Shown here: piece by piece, positions 22,959 to 35,162 of the stretch
Numbering within the stretch: position 1 is the stretch's first letter
Layout: every line of letters begins with the position of its first letter
Assembly: GCF_002865645.1 (NCBI RefSeq)
Contig: NW_020194585.1
Coordinates: forward strand, 682,001 to 746,000
Source of the DNA: Hyaloscypha bicolor E
Taxonomy: Eukaryota; Ascomycota; Leotiomycetes; Helotiales; Hyaloscyphaceae
DNA length: 64,000 nucleotides
Direction: 5' to 3'
Made by a program: the position numbers and the translations under genes
Notes under the pieces: model-generated
Told to the model about the DNA's origin: nothing
Databases searched by the model: none
The model's input: the letters and a program-made list of their open reading frames with translations, nothing else

Positions 22959-23285
22959 TGTAATGGGCACACGTGACGGCGCATGGACAGGTGTCAGATG
23001 TCGTGGATCTAGTTTCCTATTTTAGGTAAAGCTTGCGATCGGAATCGTACGGGCGATCGGAATCGTACGGATCGCATGGGATCGTATTTCCTAGTTAAGT
23101 AAAGTGCTTCGCAGGCTTGGCTAAGCACTAGGGAATATATAGGGAGACGCTCCTAGCTTTGGAAAGGGGCATCAATTAGTCTTTTGTTGGAATCAATTCT
23201 TGGAATCAGTTACACTTGCAAGCGTCACTCTGCAGCTTACTTACCTTGACTACTTGTGCATCACCCTGCTATTACGTGCCTCACA
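22959..23285 (+). mobile_element. Solo LTR, essentially unRIPed
   Basis: 327 bp of normal composition begin TGTAATGGGC and end GCCTCACA, flanked by TTTCC at 22954-22958 and 23286-23290. TGT...ACA ends plus a 5-bp duplication identify a solo LTR left by LTR-LTR recombination. It contains a repeated GATCGGAATCGTACGG word (about 23036-23070) and a TATATAGGG motif (23136-23144) that could be its promoter. Strand is assigned only from these features. No full-length partner lies in the window. Confidence 0.85.
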
Positions 23286-23290
23286 TTTCC

Positions 23291-23667
23291 TTTATTTTAT
23301 TTTATATTATATATATAGCTTTAATATTTTTAATTAGATACTAGCAATATACTTGGGCCGGCCTCTTTTAGGTTTTTGGCTAGCTAATAAGAAATGCAAA
23401 ATTATGTAATTTTATATAAAAACATAATTTCGAGTGCCTTATCTAAAGAAATTTTTAATTCCTGCTATAGGAAGTAATAAATAGAGGTATGGAGCTTATA
23501 TATTAAAGCTGTAGCCCTAATATAAGGTTGGGGGGGGGGGGATAGTTATAACGGGGGGCCAAAATAGAATTTGCCAGAATGCGAGCCTATATCACTTCAG
23601 TTACTTCAGTCACTTCAGTCACTTCAGTCAATGTGACAGGAATGTGCTCCCTCACCTCCCGGTGCAT
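23291..23667. other. Intergenic, mixed composition, short repeats
   Basis: Contains a hairpin AAATTATGT/ACATAATTT (about 23399-23429), a G12 run (23530-23541) and four copies of the 9-bp unit ACTTCAGTC, the first ending in T (23594-23629). No gene is supported. Confidence 0.5.
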
Positions 23668-23682
23668 TCAGCTTACCTTAAC

Positions 23683-23967
23683 CGCAACTGTTGTGTAATA
23701 CCATGAGATCTTATATGACGGAGTACCAGGGTGAAACCCTTCCCAGTGCTTCTTCTCGGCTCGCTGGTGTAGCCGGGGGCCACTAGCCTCCCCACGATTG
23801 GATGGGCGCTGGAAAGTGGAGGGTTTACTAATAAGCCTAGCGTGAAGGTGCCAGTCGGCCTCCTGCATAGGCTCGGCAGCTCGAAAAGTGCTCACAGCTT
23901 GTGATAGTCGTACAACATCGCCAACATTTTCAGGAAAGTATGGCCAGCAAAACTTCGACCATGACAT
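23683..23967 (-). CDS. Doubtful exon or gene fragment
   Basis: A minus-strand frame opens with ATG at 23967 and runs about 95 codons to a good splice-donor match (AAG then GTAAGC) near 23682, after which the unspliced frame stops at 23668. I recognise no domain. The text is basic and proline/tryptophan-containing and lacks a signal peptide. The next exon would fall in the low-complexity region next to the solo LTR, so if this was a gene, it is probably truncated. It could equally be a chance frame. Confidence 0.22.
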
Positions 23968-24097
23968 TGTGGGTGTTTATCTCATATGTGCAAGAAGCCG
24001 TCCCAATCTCTCGTAGTTCTCGCAAAGAACCACGCTTAGGGTTTCTGGGTCTCGGCCTCAAGAGTACCTCTTCTCAGGACTTCCGCCGAACCTCCAA

Positions 24098-24224
24098 TTT
24101 CTGGCTTGTGTACGAAGAACATGATTTGTTCGATCTCTTGCATATGGACACAAATTCATTGGCACCATTTCTGGCTCGTGTCATGATTTGTGCGATCTCT
24201 TGCATCTGGATAAAAATTCATTGG
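24098..24224 (+). repeat. Imperfect tandem duplication
   Basis: A unit containing CATGATTTGT, CGATCTCTTGCAT and AAATTCATTGG appears at about 24098-24167 and again at 24168-24224, the second copy lacking about 9 bp. The region has no supported gene. Confidence 0.8.
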
Positions 24225-24504
24225 TAGGGGCAGCTTGAAGCAAGAAAAAGGGCGTCCGGACAACGTATCCATTTTGACGCCATTGCCAGAGAGTTGCCAC
24301 TAGTTTATGCTCCAGCCACTGCATTTAGTTAGACTCTTTAGCACACATTGACCGACCTCCCAACTTCTAACTTTTCTTGTTTAAAATATTTGCTATTAAT
24401 GCCATATCTTTTTGCCTTCAAATTCCCACTTCTACTCCTCTACGTGCCTGTTTCTTTCACCTGTATTTGGAAACCAACCTACCTGTCGCAACTGCGAACC
24501 AGTG

Positions 24505-24569
24505 GTAAGTCAGTCCGGTGACTCAGCTACCCTCCTAATCCCTTCCCTGCTCATACCCTTCTCCATTAG
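24505..24569 (+). other. Predicted intron in the 5' UTR of the exonuclease gene
   Basis: Donor GTAAGT, acceptor ATTAG, 65 nt, with a CTAATC branch-like motif before a pyrimidine tract. Its length is not a multiple of three, so splicing removes the in-frame link to the upstream ATG at 24412 and leaves ATG 24586 as the start of the long frame. Confidence 0.6.
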
Positions 24570-24585
24570 CAATTCCATCTTTGCA

Positions 24586-25395
24586 ATGGCCGCTCTTCAC
24601 GAACAGGACGTGTCAACCCTAGTCGATTTACTTCAAAAGAGTAATCTTGATAATACCCTTCCTACCGGTCTTGTCGATACATGCACTGCTATGGCAAATC
24701 TTATTGATGCCTTGGCCAATTTACCCACCAGTCCGCCGTCATTGTACTTGGATCTTGAGGGTGTCTATCTCTCTCGACACGGCTCTATATCTATCCTCCA
24801 GGTACACGTCTCTCCAAATAATCGAACGTACTTAATCGATATCCACATTCTAGGCGACAAGGCGTTTTCGACTGCTGGAGCCAACGGACAAACCTTGAAA
24901 GGGATTTTGGAGTCTGGCTCAATTCCCAAAGTCTTCTTCGACGTCCGCAATGACTCAGATGCACTATTCAGCCATTTTGATATCGACCTTGCCTGCGTTC
25001 ATGATATCCAACTCATGGAACTCGCAACACGAACCTTCTCTAAGAGATGCGTTAATGGGTTGACTAAATGTATCGAGAGGGATATATCCTTGACGACAAG
25101 CGAGAGGGAGGCGTGGAAAGAAACCAAAGAGAAAGGGCTCAACTTGTTTGCGCCCGAGCGTGGTGGAAGCTACGAGGTGTTCAACGCTCGTCCACTATCC
25201 AAAGATCTTTTGCTATATTGCATTCAGGATGTCCACTTTATGCCCAAGCTCTGGCGACATTACAATTCCAAGATGTCAGGGGGATGGGCAGCGAAAGTGC
25301 AGCAGGCTACACGGGAGCGAGTCGCCTTGTCCCAGACAACAACGTTTAACGGCAAGGGGCAACATATGGCTTTGGGGCCTTCGGGCTGGAAGTAG
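24586..25395 (+). CDS. 3'-5' exonuclease domain protein (DEDDy, RNase D-like)
   Basis: 269 aa from ATG 24586 (context GCAATGGCC). The frame extends upstream to 24412, but that part is low-quality and is interrupted by a likely 5'-UTR intron. The protein matches the DEDD exonuclease superfamily: motif I SLYLDLEGV with Asp56 and Glu58; motif II KVFFDVRNDSDALF, with Asp119 or Asp122 the metal ligand; and motif III YCIQDVHFMPKLW with Tyr211 and Asp215. The YxxxD form marks the DEDDy subgroup that includes RNase D, WRN and Egalitarian-like proteins. These remove 3' nucleotides from RNA or DNA using two metal ions. The N-terminal 45 residues are a helical extension and the C-terminal tail is basic. 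There is no signal peptide or nuclear signal that I can see. It stands alone between TE-rich tracts and shows no RIP damage. The substrate cannot be deduced. Confidence 0.82.
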   Translation: MAALHEQDVSTLVDLLQKSNLDNTLPTGLVDTCTAMANLIDALANLPTSPPSLYLDLEGVYLSRHGSISILQVHVSPNNRTYLIDIHILGDKAFSTAGANGQTLKGILESGSIPKVFFDVRNDSDALFSHFDIDLACVHDIQLMELATRTFSKRCVNGLTKCIERDISLTTSEREAWKETKEKGLNLFAPERGGSYEVFNARPLSKDLLLYCIQDVHFMPKLWRHYNSKMSGGWAAKVQQATRERVALSQTTTFNGKGQHMALGPSGWK

Positions 25396-25732
25396 TATAG
25401 GATCTATACGGCAGCACCCAATGTGAAGTTGCCTGCGCCAATGTCTCTTAACTTACACTAGTTTCAGATCTCATAGGCTTGGCTAGATTGCAGCTCAATA
25501 TACTCCTCTCGTTGCCTCATTTTATTGAAGATACGATTCAGAATATTGAAGCCGTTAATACGGAGTTCTCAATATTCCAAACTATATCTAAAGAACAAAC
25601 TATCAGTTAAGTTAGGTCTATTAAATGCGGACTTGTTTATAGAGTATTATAAGGTGATGATTAATCAATTAATTTTAGATATTTTAGGGTTCCACTAACG
25701 CACGTAATGCTAGATGATTAGGTGTTTCGGTA
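25396..25732. other. 3' region of exonuclease gene, increasingly AT-rich
   Basis: No gene is seen. The part after 25550 is AT-rich but still holds CA and TG words, so it is not heavily RIPed. Confidence 0.45.
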
Positions 25733-25753
25733 TGACCAGTAGAATTCTATAGT

Positions 25754-26176
25754 TTGGAAGCCGAAGGGAAGTCGATCTATCTGGATAGTGAATGCTATCT
25801 TTATACTGGCTCTGCCAGCAACTGTGATCGTGGTCTGACTGATGGAAGACGCAACCTCCTCTCGAAATGGCCTTCGACCAGGAATGATGCACCGAAACCT
25901 GAGATGAGATGCCTTGGTTTGAGTCCGGGGAGACTTGTTACCTATTTCGAAGTGCCGTTCCGGAATGAATCAGATGAGGAAATTGAAAGGATCAAGATTC
26001 TGGTCGCTTTGGCAAGAGCAGTTTTCGTGATATGGTTAGGGGCTGTGAGGGAGTCGTCCAAACTTCCGATCATGGACCTCGTCACTCGGGGTCTAGATAA
26101 AATAGGTTATTACGGGCTCGTAAGTCATAATCCTCTGATCTACAACGTTAAGAATTACGGACGCAGGACACAGTAA
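25754..26176 (+). pseudogene. 5'-truncated unknown gene fragment
   Basis: An open stretch of about 140 codons with natural-looking protein text but no ATG: the frame begins after a TGA at 25733. It includes CYLYTGSASNCDRG near the start, a conserved-looking core (LSPGRLVTYFEVPF and VALARAVFVIWLGAV), and LDKIGYYGLVSHNPL toward the end. The first part faintly recalls a GIY-YIG-type core (YxYxGSA), but I would not assign the family on that. It could be an internal exon of a split gene or a decayed copy. The following region holds another exon-like stretch. Confidence 0.4.
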
Positions 26177-26238
26177 TCCTGGAAAAGGCAAGGGCGGCGA
26201 CGCAGAGAGGAGTGACTTGCAAAGACGCTGAGGATTGA

Positions 26239-26489
26239 CAGTGGACTATTGGAAACAGAGCCGCCAGATGCCCCCATCAGATAGGAGGATTCAGGTAAGA
26301 AGAGAAGCAGACAATGAACGCTGAGATGGCAAGAATTTCACTACTTTTTCATAATACATCATACCACCTCATCAAGTTGAACCAGTTATGGAGCCCCGCC
26401 ATTGGCGCAATACTACCTATTCCAACCCACAAACGAAGTTGAGGACGTTGAGAAGATGCTGCGCGATTCGACATTCTTTATGCCAGTGA
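26239..26489 (+). pseudogene. Exon-like remnants with splice sites
   Basis: A stretch ending in a strong donor (TTCAG then GTAAGA at about 26296) can be joined in frame across a ~95-nt intron ending AACCAG to a second stretch. The join reads GGFSYGAPPLAQYYLFQPTN and continues to DSTFFMP, where another donor-like GTGAGT occurs near 26488. The in-frame join and natural protein text suggest part of a real gene, without a visible start or end. It may belong with the fragment at 25754-26176 or be a separate relic. No family recognised. Confidence 0.3.
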
Positions 26490-26628
26490 GTAACAAGAAC
26501 ATCAAATTTTGGTTGGGAGTTTAGAGGATGTGTGTATTATTCCGGGGTAGTAGTGGTAGAGTGGGACAATGTTGCAGAATTGGGGTAGATGGGGAAGGGA
26601 GAATGGAGAAGGGGACAGGGATAGGCTG

Positions 26629-26641
26629 GGTTAGGGTTAGG
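26629..26641 (+). repeat. Short interstitial telomere-like motif
   Basis: GGTTAGGGTTAGG, about two units of the fungal telomere repeat, lies exactly where gene island 2 passes into AT-rich DNA. Two units can arise by chance. Confidence 0.5.
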
Positions 26642-26659
26642 AAATGGAAAATAATAATA

Positions 26660-28807
26660 TTAAGGGCTATAAGGACCGGGAACTTAATAGAAATAACTCG
26701 AACTTGCAAGTTATTAACTTTCGTTATATGGAATAGTATTAGTATATTGAGTCCTTACTTATACTCTAAAGAGTCTGCTATTTTTAAATACTTCTTTTTA
26801 TCTTTACCCGATCTAGATTATAGAATAATATATTAGAGAATTATAATAGATTAATTTAATTCCATTATAATAAGAATAGTATAGGAGCGGCGTTTTGTTT
26901 TTATATTAGGCAATTATATAGATTTATTTCTTATTACTAAGAAATATATATTATATAAGTTAAGAAAAAAAGCAGGTATTTATATATTCTTTTATATCTT
27001 GTTCTAGCTAGTATACCTAGTATAAATCGGATCTATAATATTATAGGTTTAAATACGGGGTTATATATAAGAATAATAGAGAGTTAGAATAGTAGTTAGA
27101 AGAAAGAAATAATAAGAGAAACTAGAAAAAGTTTTTCCGAGTTCTTATATTTAGAAGTAATAGTAATAAGAATTTTAATAATAATAAGAGCCTTAATACA
27201 GTAAATAAGAAATGAAATTCTGAAAAAAAGAAGTAAATATTATAAAAAGAGCTTTTTTAGTTTTTATCTTTCTTTATTACTAGAATATTTCTATTAGATT
27301 TTCTCGGTTTTTTTTAAATAAATTACTTTTATTTATATAATAGTAAATAGTTTAGAATATAAAAATAATATTAATATATTTATTTATATTATATTGTATT
27401 ATATAATTTATTAACTTTATTATTTGCTTAATATTTATATATTCAAGCTATATCTTTAGAGAATATTACTTATAAGCTAAATTAACTTATTTTAAAAAAT
27501 TATAAAGCTATAATTACTTAGTATAATAATTACTAGCTTTACTAATTATATTATATATTAAATACTAATTTCTAGGCTTCTTATCTTATATCTTTTATAA
27601 TATTTTATATTAGCCTCAGATATTATAATAAATTAGATTAAATAATCTAGTTTATTATAATAAATATAATTTATATTTATTAGATATTTAAAATACGAAA
27701 TAAATATATTAATATTATAATTCTATTATATAAATATTAAATCTCGAATTAATAATTAATATATTTGAAAATAGGAATTATAAATAGAGAGAAACTAAAT
27801 ACTATTTTAATTCTAATTCTATAAACCTAAATAAAGATTCCTAAATATATTTTAATCTTTATTTTTAACCGGAAATATCTCTAATACTAGAAGTATTTTT
27901 AAAGAGAAATAAAGAAATATATTATAATAAAAACGGACCTTTATATTTAAATTCTTTTATATAGTTAGAATAAAGAAAAGCTAAAGTAAAATAATTATTT
28001 CAATTTCAGGAAAGCCTTTTAACTAAGCTTCTATATTATAAGAAAAGAATTTAGTAATATTTTTATTAAATTTCTTTTTTCCTTAAAATCTCATTTCTAT
28101 TAAGCTTATATTATAGTTCATATAAATAATTATTAAATTATCTTGCTTATTTAATAATTAACTAAAAATAATAATATATTATTTATTTTTTCTAAAATAT
28201 AATTAGTTATTTTATAATAATAATAGTATTTCGGATTTTATAATTATTTATTTGAGTCTTTATAAGCTTTAGTAATTATACTTGAATTTCCTTTATAGTA
28301 ATATTGAGGCTAATACTAGTATAAGAATAAGAATTACTTTTATTTATAAAATAAAATAATTGAATTATTTTCTTTTTTATTTATAGAATTTATAGCTTTT
28401 CTGATATTAATTTAATTTATTATAAATATAAGAATTAGCTTTTTTATTAATTTTTTAAAAATAAAAAAATTAAATACTTTAATATTTTATTTTACTAAAA
28501 TAATTCGGCTTATATTTAAGTTAGCTAGATATAAATAGTTAATAAATACTATATTAAAGAAATAGGAATTCTTATTTTATATTTAGTATTTATATTAAAT
28601 TCCCGAATAGTTTTTAAAAAATATAATAAGAATTTTTTTTAAAAGAGGCTTATTTCTAAATATTATATTTAGTCTAATTTTATTTTAACTTTTAATTAAG
28701 CTATTTAAATCAGGTAAATATATCTAATTATATATAGTAATATTTATTATAAATCTTAGATTCGTTTATATTTTAAATTAGTAATATATAAATATTAAAA
28801 ATAAAAA
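26660..28807. other. RIPed unassigned repeat
   Basis: Extremely AT-rich, almost without CA and TG; no protein remnant or terminal repeat could be read. The border with island 2 is gradual over about 150 bp. Confidence 0.5.
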
Positions 28808-28812
28808 GATAT

Positions 28813-29095
28813 TATTAGTATAGCTATAATTATTAATAGTTATATAATATAGTTATATAATATAAAAGTAATTAGAAATAATAAGATATAGGTAATAGGT
28901 AATAATTATATAATCTTATATTATATAAATAACTCGACTAGTAGCTAGTTCTTATTAGGCTTAATAGATTTAGGGATTATATATTAATATTATAATATTA
29001 TAATTCTTATTTTAAAATAATAATTACTTTACTAACTTATATAAATAGTATTCTATAATTATATAATAATACTATATATTTCTAATAAACTAATA
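28813..29095 (+). repeat. 5' LTR of copia copy 2
   Basis: 283 bp, from TATTAGTATAGC to AAACTAATA; nearly the same as 35163-35458. Confidence 0.9.
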
Positions 29096-29639
29096 CTAAT
29101 TAGTTTATATATATATAGATTAGATAATAAGAAGAATTAAGCTATATTTATTCAAGATTCGGTTTCTTAAAAATAAAGCTATTATTTTATATTAAAGAGG
29201 AAATAACTATTAATTACTTTTATTTATAATTCGGTTCTATAAAAAGGAAAAGATATTTAATTTTACTAAGGCCTAACTAAACTATATTAAAGAGAGAAAA
29301 TAATAGTTGCCTTTATCTATAATTTGGTTCTATAGAAAGAAAAGATAATACTTTTTACTAACTACTAAGTAGTTAGTTATTTGACTATCTAACTATTCTA
29401 TAAAACGACCTTTTTTATAAAAAATTACTCTCCTTATAATTACCTAAATATCTGGGGCTCTTAAGCTTTAAAACTATTAAGTTCTTTTAGAATCTCGATA
29501 TTTTACTTCTTAAATTTCACTTCCTAAATTTCTTATTATAAACGAAATTTTTACTTTAAATATAATAACTTTTACTTACCTATCTTATAAACTACTTTCC
29601 TTTTTATAAATCTATTCTTCTTATAAATTATTATACCTT

Positions 29640-32600
29640 AAACTAGATACGAGCCTATAAAATATATAATAGTAGAACCTATTATAATAAACGATTTCTT
29701 TATTAGATTTATTTAACTTAATTATTTTATATTTATAGGAACTAATAATTTTAAGGAAATAATAATAAAATAGAAATATAAGATTAATTTAGATATTATT
29801 ATAGTATATAAGATATCTGAATTCTTAAATACTAAGCTATTTTAATATATTTTCTATAAAATAATTAATAATAATTTTTTGGAATTATTTAGATATAACT
29901 TTAAAATTTTTATTTATTAAGGAAACTTTAATAAACTTAAACTCCCGGAAATACTATACTTATATAGGGTTCTTTAATATAATAATATATAATAAAATAC
30001 CGGTATTTTTATTATTATAACTATTTTATTTTCTATTATTAAAAAAGATATATAATATATCTAAATAAATAAGAATCTATTAATAGCTAGATTAGACTTT
30101 ATTAAAGAACTAATTCTATTAGGCTTTATTACTTTTACTAAAAACAAATACCTAGAACCTATTATCTTTAATATTCCTATACTATTATTATTTCTTCTAT
30201 TACTATATCCTATATCTTTACTAGATTTATATATTAGTATAAAAGCTCTAGAAGTAAATAGTATACTTTTACTAGCCCTATTATTACTATTATAATTATA
30301 TCTAAATACTTTCTAATTTCCTTTAACTATAAGACTTATTAGGGAAGTTACTAAGATCTATATTAAAGAATAAAAGTATAATAAATCTAATAGTAATTTT
30401 AATTATAAACTTATTATTTTTCTTAATATTTACTAATATATAGAATTTCTATAAGAGATACTAATACGAGCTTTTCTTACTATATTAAAGAAACTAGCTT
30501 AAAACTACTTTTATAATAACTAGTTCTTTTAATAGATATATAAAAAGGCTTATATTAATATCTATATCTTTTTTAAAGGCCTTGAATTTAAATATTAAAA
30601 CTTAAATAAATAAAATACTATTATACTAGCTTCTATAATAATTAAATTCCCGGAAAAAACAATATTTAAAACTATTTAATTACTAAATAACGAATTATAT
30701 TAATTATAATATAGTCTTATATCTAATTTATAAAATACTAAATTCTTTTATAATAAGATTATTATCTTTTACTAAGGTTTCCGGATATATAAATATATAA
30801 TCTCAGATTCTTCTATAAATCTCGGCTGACTTATTAATAAGCTCTAGTTATTTATTATTATATATAAAAGTAAATAATAAGCTAATTCTGAAATATTCTT
30901 TATTAATTAATAATATTATTCTCAGAACTTTCTAAGCTATTATCTTTTCGAAAATTATTAATATAGACCCAGTTATAACTTCGGAATCTGTAATAACTAT
31001 TTCAAGTCTTATAATTATAATAATTATATTCCGAAGTTATATTTTATATATAAGAAACCCGAATACTATTTATAGAAATATATATTAGAGAAATAAAAAA
31101 CCAAGAAAACTTAATTTAGAAATAGAAATATTTATTAGTTTAGATCCCGAAATATTTATAACTTTAATAATTGCTTTAATAATACTTATATATAGTATAT
31201 TACTAAAACCAAAGGCAAAAAGGGTAATAAGAGTAATAAGAATAAACTAGTAAATAATACTTTTAAAGCTTTATTAGTAGAAATAAATAAAGAAGAAAAA
31301 TACTATTTAGATTTCTATTTTATTTTAGTTAAAATCTTTTTAGCCGCTCCTATTACTCTTATTTTACTAATAACTATAGCTAATATTCTTATAAATAACC
31401 TTATTTCTCTTTTCTTTATATATTAGATAATAGATAAAAACTATATCTTAAAGCCTATTAAATTTCTAATAAAAAATATCTAGACTTTTATAATTAATAA
31501 TATATTAAAATATAATACTTACTACTTTTATAGAATTATAATTAATATTAGAGCCTCTAGATACTTAACTACTAGTTCTAACTAATTTTAAGTTCTTTAG
31601 TAAACTAATAATAGTATTAAACTTAATAAAACTACTAAAAACTAAATTAATATCTAGTTTAGTATTAGATCTATATTTTCTATTAGATTTATAATAGTAA
31701 ATATATTAATTAAATAAGTATAATTCTATATTATATCTTTAAAAACTTTATTTTTACTTAGCTTAGCTAATATAAACAAGTTAGAGATCTATTTTAATAA
31801 TCTTACTAATTATCTTATTACTTTTACTAGAAACTATATATCTATAATATAATATTTTAGATATTCTTTTCTGCTTTAGAATACTATATTATAAAGCTTT
31901 ATTTTCGAATTCTTTATTTATAATTCCTACTTTTTTATAAAAATTAAATTATAATATCTATATTATTATTTTAGTTATTTATTTATTAATAAGCTTTAAA
32001 ATATATTAGAATAATAGACTATAATATTAATATAAAGCCCTTAAGTATTTTATAAAGTATTATAAGTAATACCAGAAATATAACTAATTATTTAAATAAT
32101 TCAAGTTTAATCTAAGAAATAATATTAGCTTTAATTATTCTATTATTATTAATATTTTCTATATTTCTAGTAAGCTTATATTCTATATTATTAATAAAAG
32201 CACTTAATATTAAGCCGGCTAATAGCTCTAGAATATTAGTATAATATATATCTGAAATATATTTAAATAATACTAAATTAATAACTATTTAAGCCTTTCT
32301 AATTAGATTATAGCAAATACCGGAAAGTAGTTTACTAATAAGGAATTTGCTTAGCTTGCAAATACTATAGGAACTAAGGTTAAGATTATTTCTATAAAAG
32401 CTTATAATTCTATTAGAATTATAGAATATTATTATAGCTTAATCTAATATATCTATTTTATTATTATAGTTAAAATTAATAGAATTAATAAGAATATTAT
32501 ACTTTAAATAGCTTTTAAGGCTATTAATAACTTTATAGAACTTAATAGTATTATTCTAATTCTTTTAGTTTATAATACTTTATCTTAAATAATTAAATAT

Positions 32601-34790
32601 AATATTCTATTACTTATTATATTATAGTAATTAGTAGTATTTAAGAAAGTAATAGTAGAAATTCAGAAGCTTTAAGCTAGATATTAAATTATAAATACTT
32701 TAAATACCCGAAATAGTTCTAATATTACTAATATTTATAAACTATTTCTAAATTCAAATATTCTCGTTTAGTATAAAGGAAATACTAATTAATCTAGTAA
32801 TTAGAAAGAATTATATAAGCTAGTAGCTATTAATAGGAAGAACTATATACTAGCTTTATTATATAGTAATACTATTTTCTATTTAATTTCTATAAAGCCC
32901 TTTTATATAGGAAATATTAAGGTTATTACTAATAGCTTTAAATCTAAATCTATTTCTAAATCTAATAATAAGACTAAAAGTAATATAGGTATAATTTCTC
33001 TTATTATTTCTGCTATTCTACTAAAATATAATAGAGAATACTCTTATAAAACTCCGGACATTAAAGTATTTCTATAAGATAATATTTTATATAAGAATTC
33101 CCATTAAGTTAAAATTATTAGCTTTCTAGAAAAAAATATATTTAAGGTTATTTCTAGATTTCAGGTATTAAAAGAAATATATATCTTTAATTCCCGGTTT
33201 ATTAATAAGATTAAGAATAAGAATATAAAAAGAAAGCTTAAGAAATCGAGACTAGTTATTTAAGCCTATAATAATAATAAGTAATATATAATATAATTAT
33301 TTACTATTTAATATATTAGCTAGAGAATTATTCTTAGTATTATTATTATAATAATAAATATTATAGAATTATATTTATATAATATCTTATAAGCTTATAT
33401 CTAACTAAAAATTTTATTTAATTATAATTTCTATATTAATCTATTTTATAAGCTTACTAAAGAGCTAAATTTAAAGAATAATTCTATTTTAAAAGTTATA
33501 AAACTATTATATAATATACTAGAAACTAGAAACTACTAGTTTAAGACTTACTATTTCTATTATATTAATAAGCTTTCTATAAAATAATCGATTTATAACT
33601 CTTACCTTCTTTATAATAAGTAATTCTTTAAAATTATTAGTCTTTAAACTAATAATATCTTATTTATTAGAACTAATAATTTTATAAAAGCAAAGTAACT
33701 AAAGCTTTATAAGACTAAATTTTTAATTAAGGAATATAAGTCTTTTACTTTTAATTATAATCTCAAGTTTAATAAAAGTATTATTTATACTATTACGCTT
33801 CACTGCTTTACTAGTAAATTTAGTGTCACGTGACCGCGATAACGCATATGGCTGGCTAGTATTTAGAATACTAAAGCTTCTATACTTATAAGCTTCCCTC
33901 CTTAGTTTAGAATTCTCAGATTAAAAGCTATTCTATTTACTTTTCAAGCCCAGAACCCGGTTTCGTAATATATATAAATATTACTAGAATTATTCTTATA
34001 TAAAAATACTAGTATAAAAACCTCTGAATTATTTCTATAAAAAATACTAGTATTATAAGTAATAGAAGTACTATTTATTAAAATCTTTCTATTAAAAACT
34101 AATATATTATCTAATATACTAGAGAAATATATATTATATTAGTCTATTAACTAGAAGTTTTATATAACCTATTAATTATTATTTAAGCTATTAAATCCTC
34201 GGAAACTAATATAAAAATATTTAATAAGTATATTTAATAGTAAATTAAAAATATTACTAGAGAACTAAAATTCGTAAAGCTAATAAAAAAGTTCTTATAT
34301 TTAATCGTTTTTATAAATACTTTATTTATAAATAATAGAGATCTCTTTTTCTAAATTAAATATATTCTAGTTCTAATAAATAAAACTAGATATACTAATA
34401 TTATTTACTAGTTTTCTACTAAATATAAAAGAATTACTAGAAGTATTCTAGCTTTAGAACTTTATAATATAGCTTATAATTTTAATATAAGTACTTTAGT
34501 TAAATCTATAATTAATAAAGTATTAGAAATAGAACTATTATTAGTTATTTATATAAATTCGAAATTATTATATAAATGCCTTATTAAATTAGGTACTATT
34601 TGAAAAAAACATCTAATAATTAATATAATATATTTCTGCTAGATATATAAATAATAAGAAATTATAGAAATTAAATAAATTAAGGGAAAATCGAATTCTA
34701 TTAACTCTATAATAAAATTAAAGCTATTAAATACCTTTAAGTATCTTATTAATATAAATATAATATAATTAGAAATAGAAGAATAGGTTA
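29640..34790 (+). pseudogene. RIPed copia Gag-Pol, copy 2
   Basis: The same domain order as copy 1 can be followed: integrase about 32320-32480 (AYNSIRIIEYYY-like), the EIQKL/LNTLNTRN-type block near 32660, reverse transcriptase about 33310-33700 (LYSIPEARNYWFKTYY-like), and RNase H about 34290-34540. Stops are dense. The 33790 insert splits reverse transcriptase from RNase H. Confidence 0.78.
33790..33970. mobile_element. ~180-bp insert in copia copy 2
   Basis: A patch of clearly higher GC, with CACGTG, in the midst of RIPed Pol. Copy 1 reads uninterrupted through the same place (about 20872-20885). The ends are TATTACG (33791-33797) and CGTAATA (33964-33970), inverted copies, and the target word TATA appears at both junctions. 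It is a MITE or very short solo LTR; 7-bp ends do not decide. Confidence 0.7.
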
Positions 34791-34856
34791 AATATAAATA
34801 GAACAGGAAATAAATATATGAGATAAAAGAATATATATAGAGATTCCCTTAATATC

Positions 34857-34950
34857 TAGTATCTGGGCATCTAATATCTAGGTATCTAGGTATCTGGATA
34901 TCTAAATATCTAGATATTTGGGTATTCGGGTATTCGAATATCTAATATTA
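34857..34950. repeat. Array of TATCTAGG/TATCTGG units
   Basis: Seven or more irregular repeats of a roughly 8-10 bp TATCT-containing word near the 3' end of copia copy 2, absent at the same place in copy 1. Confidence 0.65.
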
Positions 34951-35162
34951 GGCCGGATTAGGGAATATAGATATATGAAATAAGAGAATATTATAAAAGA
35001 AGAAGTTATATATAAAAGGCCGCGGCCTTTAATATATAACCAAAACCTTAAAAGTAATATATATATATAAAGCATTTAAGAAATCTAGTACTAGACCGGA
35101 TTAGGGAATTTATATATAATTAAAAGAAAGTACTATTTTTTGTATTTTTAGAAAGGTTCTAG

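Noticed and set aside
24412..24585. Upstream start for the exonuclease gene
   Set aside because: A good 65-nt intron lies within it and would break the frame; the extension has no domain content.
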